This document shows positions 63,647 through 64,000 of a DNA stretch of 64,000 nucleotides, one piece after another. A model generated the notes under the pieces. That model made no database searches. It saw only the letters and a program-made list of their open reading frames with translations, and had not been told where the DNA came from. The position numbers were made by a program, and so were the translations under genes. How positions within the stretch are numbered: position 1 is the first letter of the stretch; every line of letters starts with the position of its first letter. Source of the stretch: Curtobacterium citreum (GTDB lineage: Bacteria; Actinomycetota; Actinomycetes; Actinomycetales; Microbacteriaceae); NCBI RefSeq assembly GCF_006715175.1, contig NZ_VFMQ01000001.1:62001-126000 (forward strand), given 5' to 3'.

Positions 63647-64000
63647 ATGACCACCGGTACCGACACCACGAACCGTCCTGCCGCCGCCTCGGGCACGTTC
63701 CGCATCGGCGGCGACCTCGAGGTCCACCGCCTCGGCTACGGCACCATGCAGCTCACCGGACCCGGCGTCTGGGGCCCGCCGAAGGACCACGACGAGGCGA
63801 TCCGCGTCCTCAAGCGCGCCGTCGAGCTCGGCGTCGACTTCTTCGACACCGCCGACTCCTACGGCCCCTACGTCGCCGAGGACCTGCTCCGCGAGGCGCT
63901 GCACCCGTACGGCGACGACGTCGTCATCGCGACGAAGGCCGGCCTCACCCGCACCGGCCCGAACGAGTGGCCGCCGGTCGGCCGCCCGGAGTACCTGCGT
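63647..64000 (+). CDS. aldo/keto reductase, 3' end outside window
   Basis: First 118 codons of an [59 protein letters not shown] (catalytic Asp and Tyr) and VVIATKAGL (Lys). It starts 10 bp after the YdeI stop; TAGACC, overlapping that stop, ends 6 nt before the ATG and is a near match to the leaderless -10 box. Confidence 0.85.
   Translation, partial: MTTGTDTTNRPAAASGTFRIGGDLEVHRLGYGTMQLTGPGVWGPPKDHDEAIRVLKRAVELGVDFFDTADSYGPYVAEDLLREALHPYGDDVVIATKAGLTRTGPNEWPPVGRPEYLR

Overview
The window is very GC-rich DNA from an actinobacterium. Gene content and style (KdpFABC-KdpDE, monomeric isocitrate dehydrogenase, DUF3817 and ScbR-like regulators, and many genes whose start codon sits 6-7 nt after a TANNNT -10 box) fit Microbacteriaceae, with Curtobacterium or a close relative my best guess. 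That placement is inference. I see no rRNA, tRNA, CRISPR array, insertion sequence, integrase or plasmid function; this looks like ordinary chromosome with small accessory patches.

Layout. 1-2962: a partial GT39 glycosyltransferase, a secreted cysteine-bearing protein paired with a small membrane protein, and an ArsN2-like acetyltransferase. 2943-10885 (minus): the complete potassium operon, a 27-residue membrane peptide, then kdpF, A, B, C, a nested palindrome, kdpD and kdpE. 11074-12165: an Abi_2/AbiF-like HEPN gene whose leader holds a promoter followed at once by an intrinsic terminator, the layout of an RNA-antitoxin/toxin locus. 12151-15994: WYL regulator, VOC protein, RlmA-type methyltransferase, SDR, cap-domain protein. 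16077-21269: phosphopantetheinyl transferase, carboxylic acid reductase and aldo/keto reductase. 21401-30813: two small acidic proteins, GH92 mannosidase, Ser/Thr kinase, PAP2 phosphatase, a polymerase-I-like enzyme, small proteins and a GlsB/YeaQ stress protein. 30939-37612: L-serine dehydratase, AroE-like protein, FAD oxidoreductase + SRPBCC pair, hypotheticals, GNAT, TetR. 37800-41563: four-gene osmoprotectant ABC transporter. 41770-47787: DinB + DUF6197, phosphotransferase, ScbR-like TetR, ThuA + GAF/PP2C-like pair, membrane proteins. 48108-54102: NADP isocitrate dehydrogenase, an M23 peptidase, a CNNM/CorC-type protein. 54314-64000: XRE regulator, FBP zinc-finger protein, fused ureide enzyme with convergent NCS2 permease, aldo/keto reductases, thioesterase, BBE-like flavin lipoprotein, YdeI protein.

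How genes work together. KdpDE should control the Kdp ATPase; with the OpuC-type transporter this gives potassium and compatible-solute uptake. The PPTase probably arms the carrier domain of the carboxylic acid reductase, and the following aldo/keto reductase could reduce the aldehyde. The OHCU decarboxylase-HIU hydrolase fusion and NCS2 permease belong to urate breakdown. A second level of structure is intergenic: long, often perfect palindromes sit after genes, and several share arm sequences between loci (families at 13660/37660, at 29559/56859, and at 20211/48052/54109/54171/59401), so they look like a dispersed family of extragenic palindromes as well as terminators.

Limits. Everything was read by eye. 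Family names come from motifs, starts come from ribosome binding sites or the leaderless promoter pattern, and RNA structures were paired by hand.
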